Below, in pieces: positions 47,400 to 59,297 of a stretch of DNA of 64,000 nucleotides (its first letter is position 1; every line of letters starts with the position of its first letter). The notes under the pieces are model-generated. The model did no database searches. It saw only the letters and a list, made by a program, of their open reading frames with translations, and had not been told where the DNA came from. The DNA is from Myoxocephalus aenaeus (Eukaryota; Chordata; Actinopteri; Perciformes; Cottidae). The position numbers and the translations under genes were made by a program. Where the stretch lies: positions 5,792,001-5,856,000 of the forward strand of contig JBAMJR010000151.1 of NCBI GenBank assembly GCA_038501785.1, written 5' to 3'.

Positions 47400-47905
47400 A
47401 AGACCTCAGGGGGGGCTTTTCAGTGTTGCATGGGGGTCGGGAACAGTGCCCATGGACTGGCAGACCGGGGTGGTGGTTCCCATCTTCAAGTAGAGCGACC
47501 AAAGAGTGTGCTCGAACTATCGTGGTATCACGCTGCTCAGCCTCCCGCTTATGCCAGGGTGCTGGAAAGGAGGCTCCGACCGCTTGTCGAACCTCAGATT
47601 CAAGACGAGCGGATTCCGTCCTGGCCATGGAACAGTGGACCAGCTCTTTACCCTCGCAAGACTACTGTCTTCATGTCCTTTGTGGACTTGGAGAAGGCTT
47701 TCGACCGGGTCCCTCTGGGGTTTTTGTGGGGCGTGCTGCGGGAGTATGGGGTGCCTGACCAGTTGGCACGGGCCATCCGGTCTCTGTACGCCTGCAGTAG
47801 GAGCTGTGTTCGTATCCTCGGTAATAAGTCAGACACGTTCCCGGTGGGTGTTGGTCTCCACTAGGGCTGCCCTTTATCACCGGTCCTGTTTGTGACTTTC
47901 ACATA
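47400..47905 (+). mobile_element. RTE-like non-LTR retrotransposon fragment
   Basis: Reverse transcriptase fragments spread over several frames. One frame has WQTGVVVP-like sequence and CSNYRGITLLS. Another has YARVLERRLRPLVEPQIQ. A third has FVDLEKAFDRVP (motif A) followed by VLREYGVPDQLARAIRSLY and FPVGVG. These are typical of RTE-type LINEs of fish (Rex3 relatives). At least two frameshifts and a deletion after GTVDQLFTLARLL break the frame. Sequence ends soon after LSPVLFVTF, before the YADD box. Confidence 0.85.
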
Positions 47906-48632
47906 TACATGATATACATCTTAAATCATGAAGCCACTTGGCCAGGTTAGATAGATATATAGATAGAATAAAAAAATAATGTTTTATCCCTCGTATTAAT
48001 GGCAAATATCACAATATTGTTTGTATTAAACTATCTTGACCAGATGGGAGATCTAGTCAATGAGATTAGATAGCTCGTATTAACCACATATTTCCAATAC
48101 GTCCTAATTTGTTCATCATTTATATAAATGTGTCTGTATTTGTATCCTTGAAAAAGAAACTTGACTTACACTTCATCCACGACACATCTGCTAACAAACC
48201 CAACAATATAGAAGCAGATATCATATCTCAGTTGATTATAGATAAATAAAATGATGCGTGTACCTTCTTACAGGATGTATTTTACTCTGTTACACCAATG
48301 ACTGCATAATTTCAAGCGTGTTCATTTTCAGTGCACTGGAGAGTGGAGACCATATATCTAATAAAGCAGACATGAGAATAGATGACAGTATCCATTCACC
48401 CTGGTCTGGATATCCGGAAAATGCTCTGTGTCCGCCGTGAGGCACAGTCCCTGATATTGGGCTCCTCAATTTAAGACACTGCCTAAGCAGCACTATCTAT
48501 GGTTTTATTTTTATTATTTTTTTTTTAAAGGAACTGTCAAAGAGGGAGTGTGGAGTATCTTAATGCACAAAGGTGTCCCCTGGTGTCTCCAGTTATCCCA
48601 ATCAGTGCAGACCCCCTCCTTCTTTCACTACC

Positions 48633-48762
48633 ATGCCTGCTCTGTTCCCTGTTGCCTTGGCAACCCTACGGCCAGGCCTCACACACTCTGGATACACAGG
48701 GACTCCTGTTCTTGCCCCCGAGCAGCTGAAGAAGGACTCGCTAAGATTGCGCAGAGGAAAAG
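48633..48762 (+). CDS. Possible small coding exon, unidentified
   Basis: An ATG with A at -3 opens 43 codons plus one base, ending at AAAAG/GTACAT, a fair donor. The peptide has SGYTGTPVLAPEQLKKDSLR followed by a basic LRRGKG end. I do not recognise it. An X-box lies inside it at 48651-48664. Composition is more balanced than in neighbouring ORFs, but a single-exon guess without homology is weak. Confidence 0.2.
48651..48664. promoter_or_regulatory. RFX X-box motif
   Basis: GTTGCCTTGGCAAC is a 14-bp inverted-repeat X-box of the kind bound by RFX factors, which activate ciliary genes. A single central change from a perfect palindrome is present. Confidence 0.55.
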
Positions 48763-49704
48763 GTACATGCTTGTCCTTTTCTTCTCCCCCCCCATTGAGA
48801 CACTCACATGACCAGAAGCAGGAAAATAGCTCCACCAAATAAAGCCTGAGCAAATAAATGTGGTCCTGAAAACTGCACTGCACATATATTCTGAAAACTA
48901 GAACATAAAGGTCAAATGCTTTGAATGCTCAACACCCATGAGGTTTAGGTCAAAGAGGTGCAATCTGCTCCAACCCAAAAGGAGTGGCAAACAGCAATAC
49001 AATGGTGCGTTGTGTCAGATTGTGTCCATTACGAAGGCATTGTGTCTCTCTTGATTTCATCCACTGTCTCATCCATGCAAATGCAAAAATGCCTATTCCT
49101 GACCCCTGATACAATATAGTTTATATTTCAAACTCACTTCGTTCTGCTGCAGTTCAGTTTGCTGTATTCTAAGTTCAGTTATGTTCCAGTGACTTCTTTT
49201 CGGGGAAATTAAGTAAATACAATTTTGTTTTGCTCGGCCAATCACAGATACATACATTTGGAAACAGCAGTCTGATGTCAACTACTCTGCTCTGCGAAGT
49301 ACATTTTCTAACAGAACCGAACGTGAAATACAAAAACTGTCCAGCTGGCAGAACGTTGTCTTCCTTCAAAAGTAAAAAAAGAAAAGAAACAAATAAACAA
49401 CACAGGTTTTTAAGCACTATAGCAAAACCTTTAATCTAGAGCTAAAGAGATCTAAGGCTGACAAGTGGAGAGCAGTTGTTGTCGTCCCATTGCACCACAA
49501 CATCAACACCACACAATACAATACGTACAGGCCGAGGGCCCTTTTCCCATGCTCGGATTCAAATGACTTATTGAAGTGTCAAGAGAATGGTTATCACTTT
49601 GTCTCCTCAGCTGTAACTCATCAGCTTTAATTGCCTGGTTTTGTCTTGAAGGAACTTTTACTTGTTTGGTGTGTGTGTGCGTGCGTGTGCGCATGTGTGT
49701 GTCT

Positions 49705-49732
49705 CCCCCCCCCCCCCCCCCCCCCCCCCCCC
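49705..49732. repeat. Poly-C tract (28 C) after a GT run
   Basis: 28 uninterrupted C preceded by GTGTGTGTGTCT. Proline runs here are artefacts. Confidence 0.95.
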
Positions 49733-51034
49733 TTTGGCAGAACAAATTGTTCTGTTCTTAACAAGATCTTCCAGTTTCATGGACTGTCTGGTCAAGGACC
49801 TGTTAGAGCTTAGGGGGACAAAGAATGAGAGTCAGGTGCAGCCTGAAGTACATCCTGTATCTCAGAAACCATACACTGAAGGCTTTATCCGGCCATGTTA
49901 CTGGTATATTAAACCTGTTCTCAGTCACAGCATGCAAATACTTTATAGAAATCAGCTTCCAGATACAGCGAGAGTCGAAAAACAGATGCAGAAACATGAA
50001 CTTGTTTTAATGATTGAGTAAGTGAAGGAGATTGGAAGGGAGACAGAAACAGGATGTCCCTCAGCCTGAAAGCATCACTTAACCCTGTTTCATGAGGCAG
50101 CTGAGGAGGACCAGAAAAGGGACTAATATGGAGTTTTCTTGGAGAGATCCCTGAGTGTGACCGCCCCGGGTGAAAGGCAGATAGATCCTCTGGAACAGCT
50201 TGTTTTGTTGACACTGGCAATGAGAGACACAAATCGCTCGAGTAACCTAATGAGAGAATTACTCAATTATAAATGCAAACAATGACTGAAGTAAAAGCTT
50301 TATGAGAACGAGATAATCTGTTACCTCCTGACCTCTTTCTTGTGCTTCCATCAGCTTGACAGATCTTTCACAACAACTGAGAACTCACAAGCTTTGCTCC
50401 CAAACCTTATATGGGTTCCTTAGATCTGATCCCTGCATGATATTATCTAGTTGATTGTCCGTAGCCCAGACATGCACAGATTGTTCCCTTTTGAGGATAG
50501 CACAAGAGAAAATGTCACAGGTTGAATTACATTTTGTTTCCCTTGTTTTAAAGCTCCTGAAAACTCATTTTCTACACAACATTAATTATCTATGACTAAA
50601 TAAGTATAATTATGTGTTAATGTTATCACATATCATCTAACTTTATCAGAACTATGTGCGTGTGGTTTATTCAGTTTACTAACCCAAGCAAATAGCCACA
50701 AATAACCCCAGAAGCAACATTATTCATCCACTTCAATATCTGAAATATCTTATGTGAAAGGATTGGAATTGTGTTCATGTAGCCTTTTAACAATATGCCT
50801 TTTGGGAATATGTGTTTTCAGAGCATTCAATGAAAAGTCAGGGGTTGACTGTATCTCTGTATCCTTATTTTCCACAATGTCATAAAAAGATTAAAACAAC
50901 TAAAAATAATTGATCTGACCAATACTGTCTGCCTCATTATTAAGCCTCATTCGCTTCAATGTTGTCCACAAACTATTTTAGACACATCAGTGAGACACAC
51001 CTTAACACGGGTGACATACTCCTCCATTACTATG

Positions 51035-51035
<1 letters not shown>

Positions 51036-51073
<38 letters not shown>
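51036..51073. repeat. (AC)n microsatellite
   Basis: About 19 AC units. Confidence 0.95.
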
Positions 51074-51075
<2 letters not shown>

Positions 51076-51865
51076 TAGTTTATTTTGAGTCAATCCCACA
51101 CACACAGTTCTGCTGCCGGAAATACTCAATATAGTAAGTATAGCATGACATCCATATTAATCCACTGCTAAAAACTTGTACCTATAAAATACACTATTTA
51201 CTCCTGTTTTAGTAACTTCTTATAAAAACTGCAGTGCCGAGCTGTTTTAGGAATTTTCAAAACATGAAGGTACATTCATAACCCCTTTTTTACAGTATTA
51301 TGTGTTGGGATCAATTGGTTTAGTTCCGCGAGACACAGGCAACTGGGGAAGTTGGAAAATATTGAGGGACAGACTAACACACTCTTGTTGTTTTTGTTTC
51401 ACATTGACAATAAGAAAAACATAGAATGACTCCATCCTTTTCCTTTAACTCAGTTGGCAATGTACACGTCATGAGTGAAAGCAACTGATGAGAGTCAGCC
51501 AGCAAACCAGCTAGTTGGTCACCTTGGCGGTCAGTCAGGCAAAAGAGCCATCTAATTGTACAGTTAGTCAATCATTCATTCTGTGCGTCTGCCAGTCAGC
51601 CAGTCAGTCACACAGTCACAGTCAGACTGCAAAGCAGCCAGCCAGCCAATTAATCAGCTCGGCAGCCAGTCATCCACAAGACTGATGACATAGTGCAGCG
51701 AAATGGGGGAAAAAGCTGACGAAAGGTTTTCCTTCAATGAGGATAAATACTGTCATAGATCTGAAGCACTTTGCACACTTCAGCAGGATTGCAGAGAGGA
51801 AGAAATGACTGAATTTGTGAATTAATTAATGTAAAAATTAGTTCCTGTATGAGTTCAAAGAGCAG

Positions 51866-51972
51866 TGTGTGTATAGGATTTAGTGGCATCTCGTGGTTGA
51901 AGATTACATCCAACACCCCGGCGCTCACCCCTCCATCTCCAAGGGTGTTGAAAAACTAAGCTGGCCTTCGGG
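51866..51972 (+). repeat. Perciform-type interspersed repeat fragment
   Basis: GTATAGGATTTAGTGGCATC, then TCGTGGTTGAAGATTACATC and CCAACACCCC...CTCACCCCTCC. This order is one I recall from a short repeat frequent in perciform introns. Confidence 0.55.
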
Positions 51973-52254
51973 TAACAAAAAAATGCAAAAGGATCTCGCT
52001 AGCACAATTCGTACACAGGAAAAACTGGGGAGTAATTTTTCCGGAGTTACTATTATTTACCTCTAAAGAAGTAATATTTCATCATTTTCAAACGTAATTA
52101 CTTGTAGAGTAGGAGAAAATATTCAGAATAAAATCTATTGGAGTAAAACAGCGTGACCACGACCACTACAGTTCCTTAAATTCTGTTTCCGCCGCCATGA
52201 AACCTCTTGCTACGCTGGAACGAGGTGACGGTTTATAGGACGGAAGAGAGCTGA

Positions 52255-52335
52255 AGGGAATTGAATCCAATTCTATATAGAATTGAAGTCAATTCTAAAT
52301 AGAATTCTACTCAGAATTCAATTCTATATAGAATG
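52255..52335. repeat. Array of AATTCTATATAGAATT-type palindromes
   Basis: Three imperfect copies of a GAATTGA...CAATTCTATATAGAATTG unit, each nearly self-complementary, spaced about 25-30 bp apart. Confidence 0.75.
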
Positions 52336-52407
52336 TAATCCAATTATTAAGCAATAAGGTACGAGAGGCAGTACTGTGTCGTGCAATAATGTACTGTTCA
52401 AGGGAGT

Positions 52408-52913
52408 TGTTAGGCCCGACGCGCAGCGGATGGCCGGCAAACCCTTGAACCCTTGAAGGTTTCCCGGGACGCACGGGACGCACATACGGAACTATAAAAC
52501 TGACTCCCTGGTCAGTAATGCCGGTTGAAAGCAGGGTGGAGGATGACACTCAGCCACCGATGTAAAGAAGTGCTCTCGCTGCTTCTGTCCGTCTTTTCTC
52601 CGTCATTTTTCTCCTCCATGATGTTTAGAGAACTTGCCTCGCGTCGGGAATTTACCGACGTAATTATCTCTCACTGGAAATTATCACGATTTTGTGATCA
52701 AACCCTTTTCATTCCTCATCTTTAGGTTAGGGAGGAAGTGACGTGTGTGTTGTCGTTCGTTATGCTAGTGTGGGGGATGCTAAGTGAGCTTGTTAGCTGT
52801 TCTGTTTGAGCTACTGTTAGCGAAGAGCCCCGTTGCAATACTGTGAACACTCAAGCAATAAACCTGCAAGTTAAGGAAACCAACTTCTGCGAGTCGTTAC
52901 TGCGGACGTGACA
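52408..52913 (+). mobile_element. Putative solo LTR
   Basis: A 506-bp candidate from TGTTAGGCCC to GGACGTGACA, with TG...CA ends. A TATA box (TATAAAA, 52493-52499) and a poly-A signal (AATAAA, 52857-52862) lie in the order and spacing expected of U3-R-U5. CpG content is raised. The flanking 5-mers (GGAGT and ATATC) do not match, so the left boundary is uncertain. No gag-pol or primer-binding site follows, which suggests a solo LTR left by recombination. Confidence 0.55.
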
Positions 52914-53304
52914 ATATCAAAGTTTACACCAAACATGTTTGGTAACTGTCAAGCTTGAAATGACAACTAACGGTCGCGCAATTTAAATCTACCTGTTATT
53001 TTAAGTGCGTACTGATATGGAACGCTCTAAATGTAAACAGGCTGTACAGTACTTTAAGGCTGAATAAAATACACCCCGTGACTCACTCTCAACCAATCAG
53101 AATGCTTGATTTGATCTACCCGTATTATAATAGTAAATATGTCATCATGTAGAGTTAAATATGAACACTAAATAGAATAAAAAATACTCTGAATTATTTA
53201 CTCTGAGACAAGAGTAGATTTTACTCTATTTAGACTGGGACCAAATGTTCTATTTTTAGTAAAAAAAAAAATCAATTTGAGTAAAATTTACTGTGTAGTT
53301 TCAT

Positions 53305-53553
53305 GTCTCTGTTATTATTGGTGGTGAGTGGGGGAGTTGAGTAAAACATACTAGTACTACTTCAGGTTGTGCAGCAAATTTTTACACAATTAACACACAA
53401 ATCTTAAACAGAGTTTAAGATTCAGGGGGATTTATTGGCAGAAATAGAATATCAAAACTTGGTTTTCATTAATGTATAATGATGCACAACCTGAAGTAGT
53501 ACTCTATGTTTTACTCAACTCCCCCACTCACCACCAATAATAAAACAGAGATC
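53305..53553. repeat. Long inverted repeat, ~70-bp arms
   Basis: The left arm (53305-53373), with GGTGGTGAGTGGGGGAGTTG and TACTACTTCAGGTTGTGCA, is repeated in inverse at 53483-53553, differing at only a few positions. The 109-bp spacer contains its own small hairpin (AATCTTAAAC/GTTTAAGATT). TCAT occurs just outside both arms. Confidence 0.93.
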
Positions 53554-54303
53554 ATATACAATAAATCTTCCAGTCAATTGGAAAGGCACCATGAAAACCT
53601 CATTGTTCCCCCTCTGTGAGTCGCTGTATATAATCTGTCAGCGTCATGTGCAAATGTCAGCTCGGCCACATTGGGCCTGGTTAAATGTTAAAGGCATTAA
53701 ACTCCCAAGAACCAAGAAGACTGTCAAGCAGCGGCAGACGTCCATTCACAGCACTGCAGGGGAAGGCTGTTCAATTGATTGTCTTATTGTAACTAATGTG
53801 ACGTCAAGGGGAGCCTGAGGTGGACACCCTTGATGCGTCTTCAACAGTGTTTTGTGCAAGGGCCAGTCCAGGAATGAATACACAAGTATATTCTGCACTA
53901 AACACACCAACACGGGGGAGAGGGAAAGTCTTTGAGACGTGACAGGGGGACTATTAGTGCCGCGGTGATGTCAGCCATCTGATGATTCTCATGTTGATGA
54001 GGTCAACTTCCTCCTGGTAAATGGGAACATATTTGTGCTGCTCTTGGCTGCGTATGCCTTTTAAATGATCTTTTGACTTTATACCAAGGGTGGAGAGTAT
54101 TCTTACACTGGTATTGTGAGTTCACTTTCCTCTATTAAATATGTTGACATATGGTGAAACATTTTCATTTCAAATGCTTCATATAATGTCAATAACATAA
54201 AGTCTGTTTGTTATTCAATACTGCATTAAAGTCATCAAGAGACATTATCTCTTCAGTTCATTACCAGCGATAACGTTTTTCTCTTCAAAGAGAAAACATG
54301 GAC
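53554..54303. other. Unique sequence, no gene seen
   Basis: About 750 bp with no recognisable exon or repeat. Confidence 0.5.
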
Positions 54304-54305
54304 TA

Positions 54306-54623
54306 CCGTAAAAGCCCGGTTACAAGCCGGTACTACCTTCGGTGGTTGTCCCCGCCGTAGCAAGCTAGCGCTGCTGCTAGCTTCCCGCTGCTGTTGCTAC
54401 TGCCCGCGTCCCCTCTGCCCGAGTCGGGCGTAGAGCAGGGGCTGGTCCCGCTACATTCGGTGGTTGTTGGGGAACTTGTGAGAGCTAGTGGAGAGCTAGT
54501 GAGAGCTAGCGGAGAGCTAGCGGAAGTTAGCGGGGAACTAGCAGCAGCGCTAGCTGGCTACAGCGGGGAACTAGCGGGGACACCCACCGAACGTAGTAGC
54601 GGCTTGTAACCCGACTTTTACGG
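54306..54623. mobile_element. Mariner-like MITE flanked by TA, with GCTAGC-type internal repeats
   Basis: Terminal inverted repeats of about 40 bp begin CCGTAAAAG and match at 38 of 42 positions when the TA is included. TA dinucleotides flank both ends (54304-54305 and 54624-54625), as expected for Tc1/mariner-type insertion. The GC-rich interior carries about six AGCTAGCGG-type repeats on a 10-14 bp spacing. The element has no transposase frame. Confidence 0.8.
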
Positions 54624-54625
54624 TA

Positions 54626-57600
54626 TATATGGCAAAAAATTATAATTACTGAACCAGTTTGCTAATGTTGGCAACTTGACGTCCTTGCCTATGGTTTCAA
54701 ATACCACCAATAAAAGAACTGATTTAATGGATTAGCAACTTGCAACTCTCGAGTGAAATCACATTGTTTACCTCAGTAACGCAGTACTCAAGTTAAAAAA
54801 ATAATTCCAACAGAACTGTGGTGTATGCAGGAAATTTAAATCTCGGTCAACATCTTGCAAATTTATTTGGTTTGGCTCTTCTCACCGTCTACTGTTAGAA
54901 CATGTGTGTGCACGGGGAAAGAATGTCATCAGTGCTGCATTTGGCAGAGAAGGCTGGATGCTTTCACAAGTTGAGATAACTTCAAGTAAAAACAATACTT
55001 CAATGCAAAATTGTAATTGTCTCAGGCAACAAGTAGATCAGAACACATGCATATGTCACACACAAAAGAACATGGTCTATTATAATGGTGAGAATGCTAA
55101 AACACCTACAGAAGTCATCGTCCACGCTAAACTGACGGGGCCGAAGCTTGGCGACGTTGTGACTGCTAGCAGGGTTAGTTGGTGAACTGCTAGCGCTACT
55201 CAGTCACAATAGCCCCCAGAGCCTTTCTCTCATTTCCCCCAGTAATTGTTCTGTTTACTTACCCTTGACATCATCATTACACAGCATTTAGTTCAATAAA
55301 AAGTGACTGAAGAAGAAAAATAAAGCTTTTTAAGCAAACGGTCTGTTAGTAGTGGAGAAATAAGTAGTTTGTTATAGATTACTTTTTCCTATTCCTCCAC
55401 AAGAGAATGTGTCAATGTCAAACACTTAAACATGTTCATTAAAGGGAAACTTCTCCTTATGCATACAACAGACTATTTGGATTAAAGGAGGAACAAGAAT
55501 TTGGACAAACACTAACATGACATGTGTATTGGGAATGTGAAGCAGTGTTTTATTTTTTATTTGGCTGGAGGGACTGAGCCCAGCAGTCAGAGCACATTTC
55601 TTCCCAGCTGGACTAAAGGATTGTGTCAGTTTTTTAGGAAGCAATTGATTCAGTACCAGTGTACCATGTAGAACCGTAATGCTTGTTGGTCATTGCATGT
55701 GTTTCTGTGAGAACATGTTACCATAATGTGAAATGAGGAGTGCGCTGCGGAAGACTGGTATGATCACTTCTTTTTAACTCAACAGCCCCCGACTTTTTTA
55801 CATTCAAATTTGCAGTCTTCATCCCCAACTGATGTTGAGTCAAGTGACATCACTTGAGGCAATTCATCTACGAAGAGCTCCCTCTTTTATTCACATAATG
55901 CAGTAGTCCTCCCCTACACCTATAAACAGACTTTAAGTTGGTGGACTTTACTTTAATACAACAACAACCAAAACATTGAGTGATGCGCATTGTATTAAGA
56001 GATCAAAAAACTGTCTGTCAATAGCATTAACATCTTTGAAAGACCTCCAAAAGCTCTGCAGACTCACATGCCGACTCACATGCCGATCTGTCTGTTTGAA
56101 GCTAGGATTTTGGTTTAAAACTTTCTGCAAGCATAATCTCTGCCCTAAACCAAAAACCAAGGCCAAACAAACAGAAACGATACCGTGGCAGAGTGCTGAG
56201 TATATGACCTGCTCATCATATTTGTGAATATGAATTTGCATATGATGCTGTAGGCGCTGTTGAGCTGAGCGTTAGCATAAAGCTTTGAGGTCCATTGCCG
56301 AGGAGGATAAACATATTTATTCAGCCTTTCCTCACCTTTGGCTTCAAGAAAACGCTGATCCATGTGTAGGGAAATGCAGTTTCGCTGGTTTGTGAGGCAG
56401 CATAATTGTGACCGTCGAGGCGCCTGCCGCTCCCACACCATCAATAGACAATACAAGACAAGAGCAGATGCAGCTTCTGCAATACAATGGGCTTTGACAA
56501 CATGGAATTACAGCCTCTGCTGCTGAAAAGTGGCTTTTTATTTCTGTGCCCCTGGGAATGGCAATAAGGGCGGGACACATATTGAATAATAGCATTGATT
56601 CTCATACAAAGAGCCCAGTGGCAAAAAAAGGAGGCAAAGCTAGCGTCTGCACTGATCTGTCACTCCCAAATATCCTCCCAATCTATAAAGAAAAAAACAA
56701 ACAATGCAGAGGAAATACTGGATGTGAGATGATTCATGTAGAGGCCGAGCCTTGTGATACATCAGCCTCTCATCCAAAAACCACACAGCGTCCGAGGAGC
56801 GTATGGTGTGCAGAGCTGTGTGTTCATGCATGTGGGCCTGTGCTGAGCTCACTGAACAGCTGTGAGGCAGGCTGCAGGTGAAAGATGAGTCAAGTCCTAG
56901 GGGGAGGCATCAATCATTGATAGACTGACACATCTGAGAAGAAAGACAGAACGAGGGAGACAGAAGGGGAGCCAGGAGAGACAGACAACAAACACACTCT
57001 TACACTGTTGAGTTCTGACCTTGTTGAGAAGTAGGAGAGTCAACACTGTCCGGCCAAGCCCATCCCAGCGCTTATGAATCCAGTCAGCCCAGAGGGGGAA
57101 GAAAGGATGTGATGCAACATATGACAGGGGCTCTGACAATGAACAGTCGTTTTCCAGGAACATGCGTCATATCTTGTATTTAAGTGCCATTCTGCCAATC
57201 GATGTCTTATTAATGACAAAACTTTAGCGTAGGATTATACATTACACGGTACTATGAAAATTAGTCATGGATGTCTTTGTTCTAGTCCCACTTTTAGATT
57301 TGCACTAATAGGATAGATGGGGACAAAAATTGTGTATTAGTTGCATGGTTTTTATCCATCCATAGAACAAAACATATATCTGGATCTTATTTATGGCTAA
57401 ACATATAGTGCTGTTTGCAGATGGTATAAGTTCTCCAAAAGGCCTCGAGGCAAGAAAGAGAATGAATCAATGAATCAAAATCTGTGCACATGGTGCTTCA
57501 CATAGAAAAAAAAATGAACTCATTAGTATTTGTAGAAAACTGCTTTACCCCCAAAAAGTACCAAACAGAAAGAAAGTTCAAACATTTGTTACTGAAAGGC

Positions 57601-58129
57601 ACTGAAAAAAGAATGTTTATCACATAAACAGTTCTCTTGTTGCATAATTTGAATCCCATTTCTTCCAAAGGGACATACAGCATCTCTGACTTTACAAATT
57701 CTGACAACCTACTTTACTTTTTCTCCTTTTGTTGTTGTGTAATGTTTTTTTCTCATTTATTTGGAATGTTTCTCTTTCATTTGTAACAATCAGAAGTGAG
57801 CCTTAAGTTACATAAGATTGAGAACGCCTGTATTTAAGCTCCTTCGAGAGAGTAGAAGAAGAAGTACGGTCAGGGAGAAGTGACCATTGCTTCTCTTTAT
57901 GAATCCAATTGATCTTTGAGTGTTAAAGTGAGTCACTGCGAACAGAATGTGCTTCAGGTTCATCCCAGGCTCATCTTTTGACCCGCTCAGTATTAGATAA
58001 CCTTTAACTGATGGGTGTTAATTGATGCAAGAAAGTATGTGTGAAACTATCACACAGGAATGTGACTCAGTGACGTATGAGTCAGTTGCCATGTGTCATA
58101 CTTTAATGACTTCTAATGGATGTGCTTTT
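54626..58129. other. Mostly unique sequence, no gene seen
   Basis: About 3.5 kb with a small repeat at 55137-55197 and a tandem GACTCACATGCC duplication near 56061-56088. No exon secured. Confidence 0.5.
55137..55197 (+). repeat. Short fish interspersed repeat fragment, copy 2
   Basis: GGGGCCGAAGCTTGGCGACG, TTGTGACTGCTAGC and TTGGTGAACTGCTAGCGCT align with 44759-44815, with an insertion in this copy. Confidence 0.55.
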
Positions 58130-59297
58130 CAGAATCAGAATCAGAATCAGAATCAGAAACCGTTTATTGCCAGGAATGTTTTCACAGACGAGGAATTTTT
58201 CGAGGCGGAAGGTGCATACATTGAACATGGGACGTTAGACGAGACAAACAACAATCAACAATCAACGACAACAACAGTGCAATGGGTATTAAAATAAGTG
58301 TAAGATAAGATAAAGTGCTCAGACAAACAGATATGTTAATGTGAGTGTACGTTAAAGTGACGTGTGTTTAAGTTAAAAGTGTATGTTAAGTGGCATGAGT
58401 GTTTAAATATGAAGTGTGCAGAGGAGTGACCGGTAAGGAAAAAGAAAGAAGAGAAAATAAAAATTACAAAATAAAAATGAAAATAAAAATAAAAATAGTC
58501 CTGGGGGTGACAGGGTCAGTCAGTGGGGGACCCGGGGCTCTGTTGATGAGCCTGACTGCCGACGGGAAGAAACTGTTGGTGTGGCGTGAGGTCTTGGTCC
58601 TGATGGACCGCAGCCTCCTGCCAGAGGGAAGGGACTCGAACAGTTTGTGTCCAGGGTGAGAGGGGTCAGCTACAATCTTCCTAGCTCGCTTCAGAGTCCT
58701 GGAAGCGAACAAGTCCTGGAGGGATGGCAGATTACAGCCAATCACCCTCTCAGCAGAGCGGATGATGTGCTGCAGCCTGGCCTTGTCCTTGGCAGTGGCT
58801 GCGGTGTGCCAGACGGCGATGGAGGAGCAGAGGATGGACTCAACGATGGCAGTGTAGAAGTGCACCATCATTTTCTTTGGCAGGTTGAACTTCTTCAGCT
58901 GCCTCAGGAAGAACATCCTCTGCTGGGCCTTCTTGGTGATGGAGCTGATGTTCAGCTCCCACTTGAGGTCCTGGGAAATGATGGAGCCCAGGAAGCGGAA
59001 GGACTCCACAGCGTCGACGGGAGAGTCAAACAGGATGAGAGGGGCGGGTGGGGCTGCGTTCTTCATGTAGTCCACAACCATCTCCACTGTCTTCAGAGTG
59101 TTGAGCTCCAGGTTGTTCTGGCTGCACCAGGTCACCAGATGGTCAGTCTCCCACCTGTAGGCGGACTCGTCCCCACCAGAGATGAGTCCAATGAGGGTGG
59201 TGTCATCCGCGAACTTCAGGAGCTTGACGGACTGGTGACTGGAGGTGCAGCTGTTGGTGTACAGGGAGAAGAGCAGAGGGGGAGAGAACGCAGCCTT
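58130..59297 (-). mobile_element. L2/Rex-like LINE copy C (5'-truncated)
   Basis: Minus-strand LINE with a complete 3' end: four CAGAAT units (58130-58153) then CAGAAACCG, followed inward by the same 3' UTR as copies A and B. The frame (from about 59290 to 58510) starts at PPLLFSLYTNSCTSS, just after RT motif B, keeps KFADDTTLIG (motif C) and runs through SGRRLRSIRTKTSR to a stop. The 5' truncation falls at 59297. Upstream residues of the open frame are not LINE sequence. Confidence 0.93.

Larger units (their letters stand above)
47906..51865. other. Mostly unique sequence with simple repeats
   Basis: About 4 kb. It holds a possible exon with an X-box (48633-48762), a poly-C run at 49705-49732 next to GT units, and (CA)n at 51036-51073. 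From 51580 to 51680 there are degenerate CAGTCAGCC-type repeats. No gene is identified. Confidence 0.5.

Noticed and set aside
54394..54609. 71-codon ORF with RASGELVRASGEL repeats
   Set aside because: It is produced by the GCTAGC-type repeats inside the mariner-like MITE.
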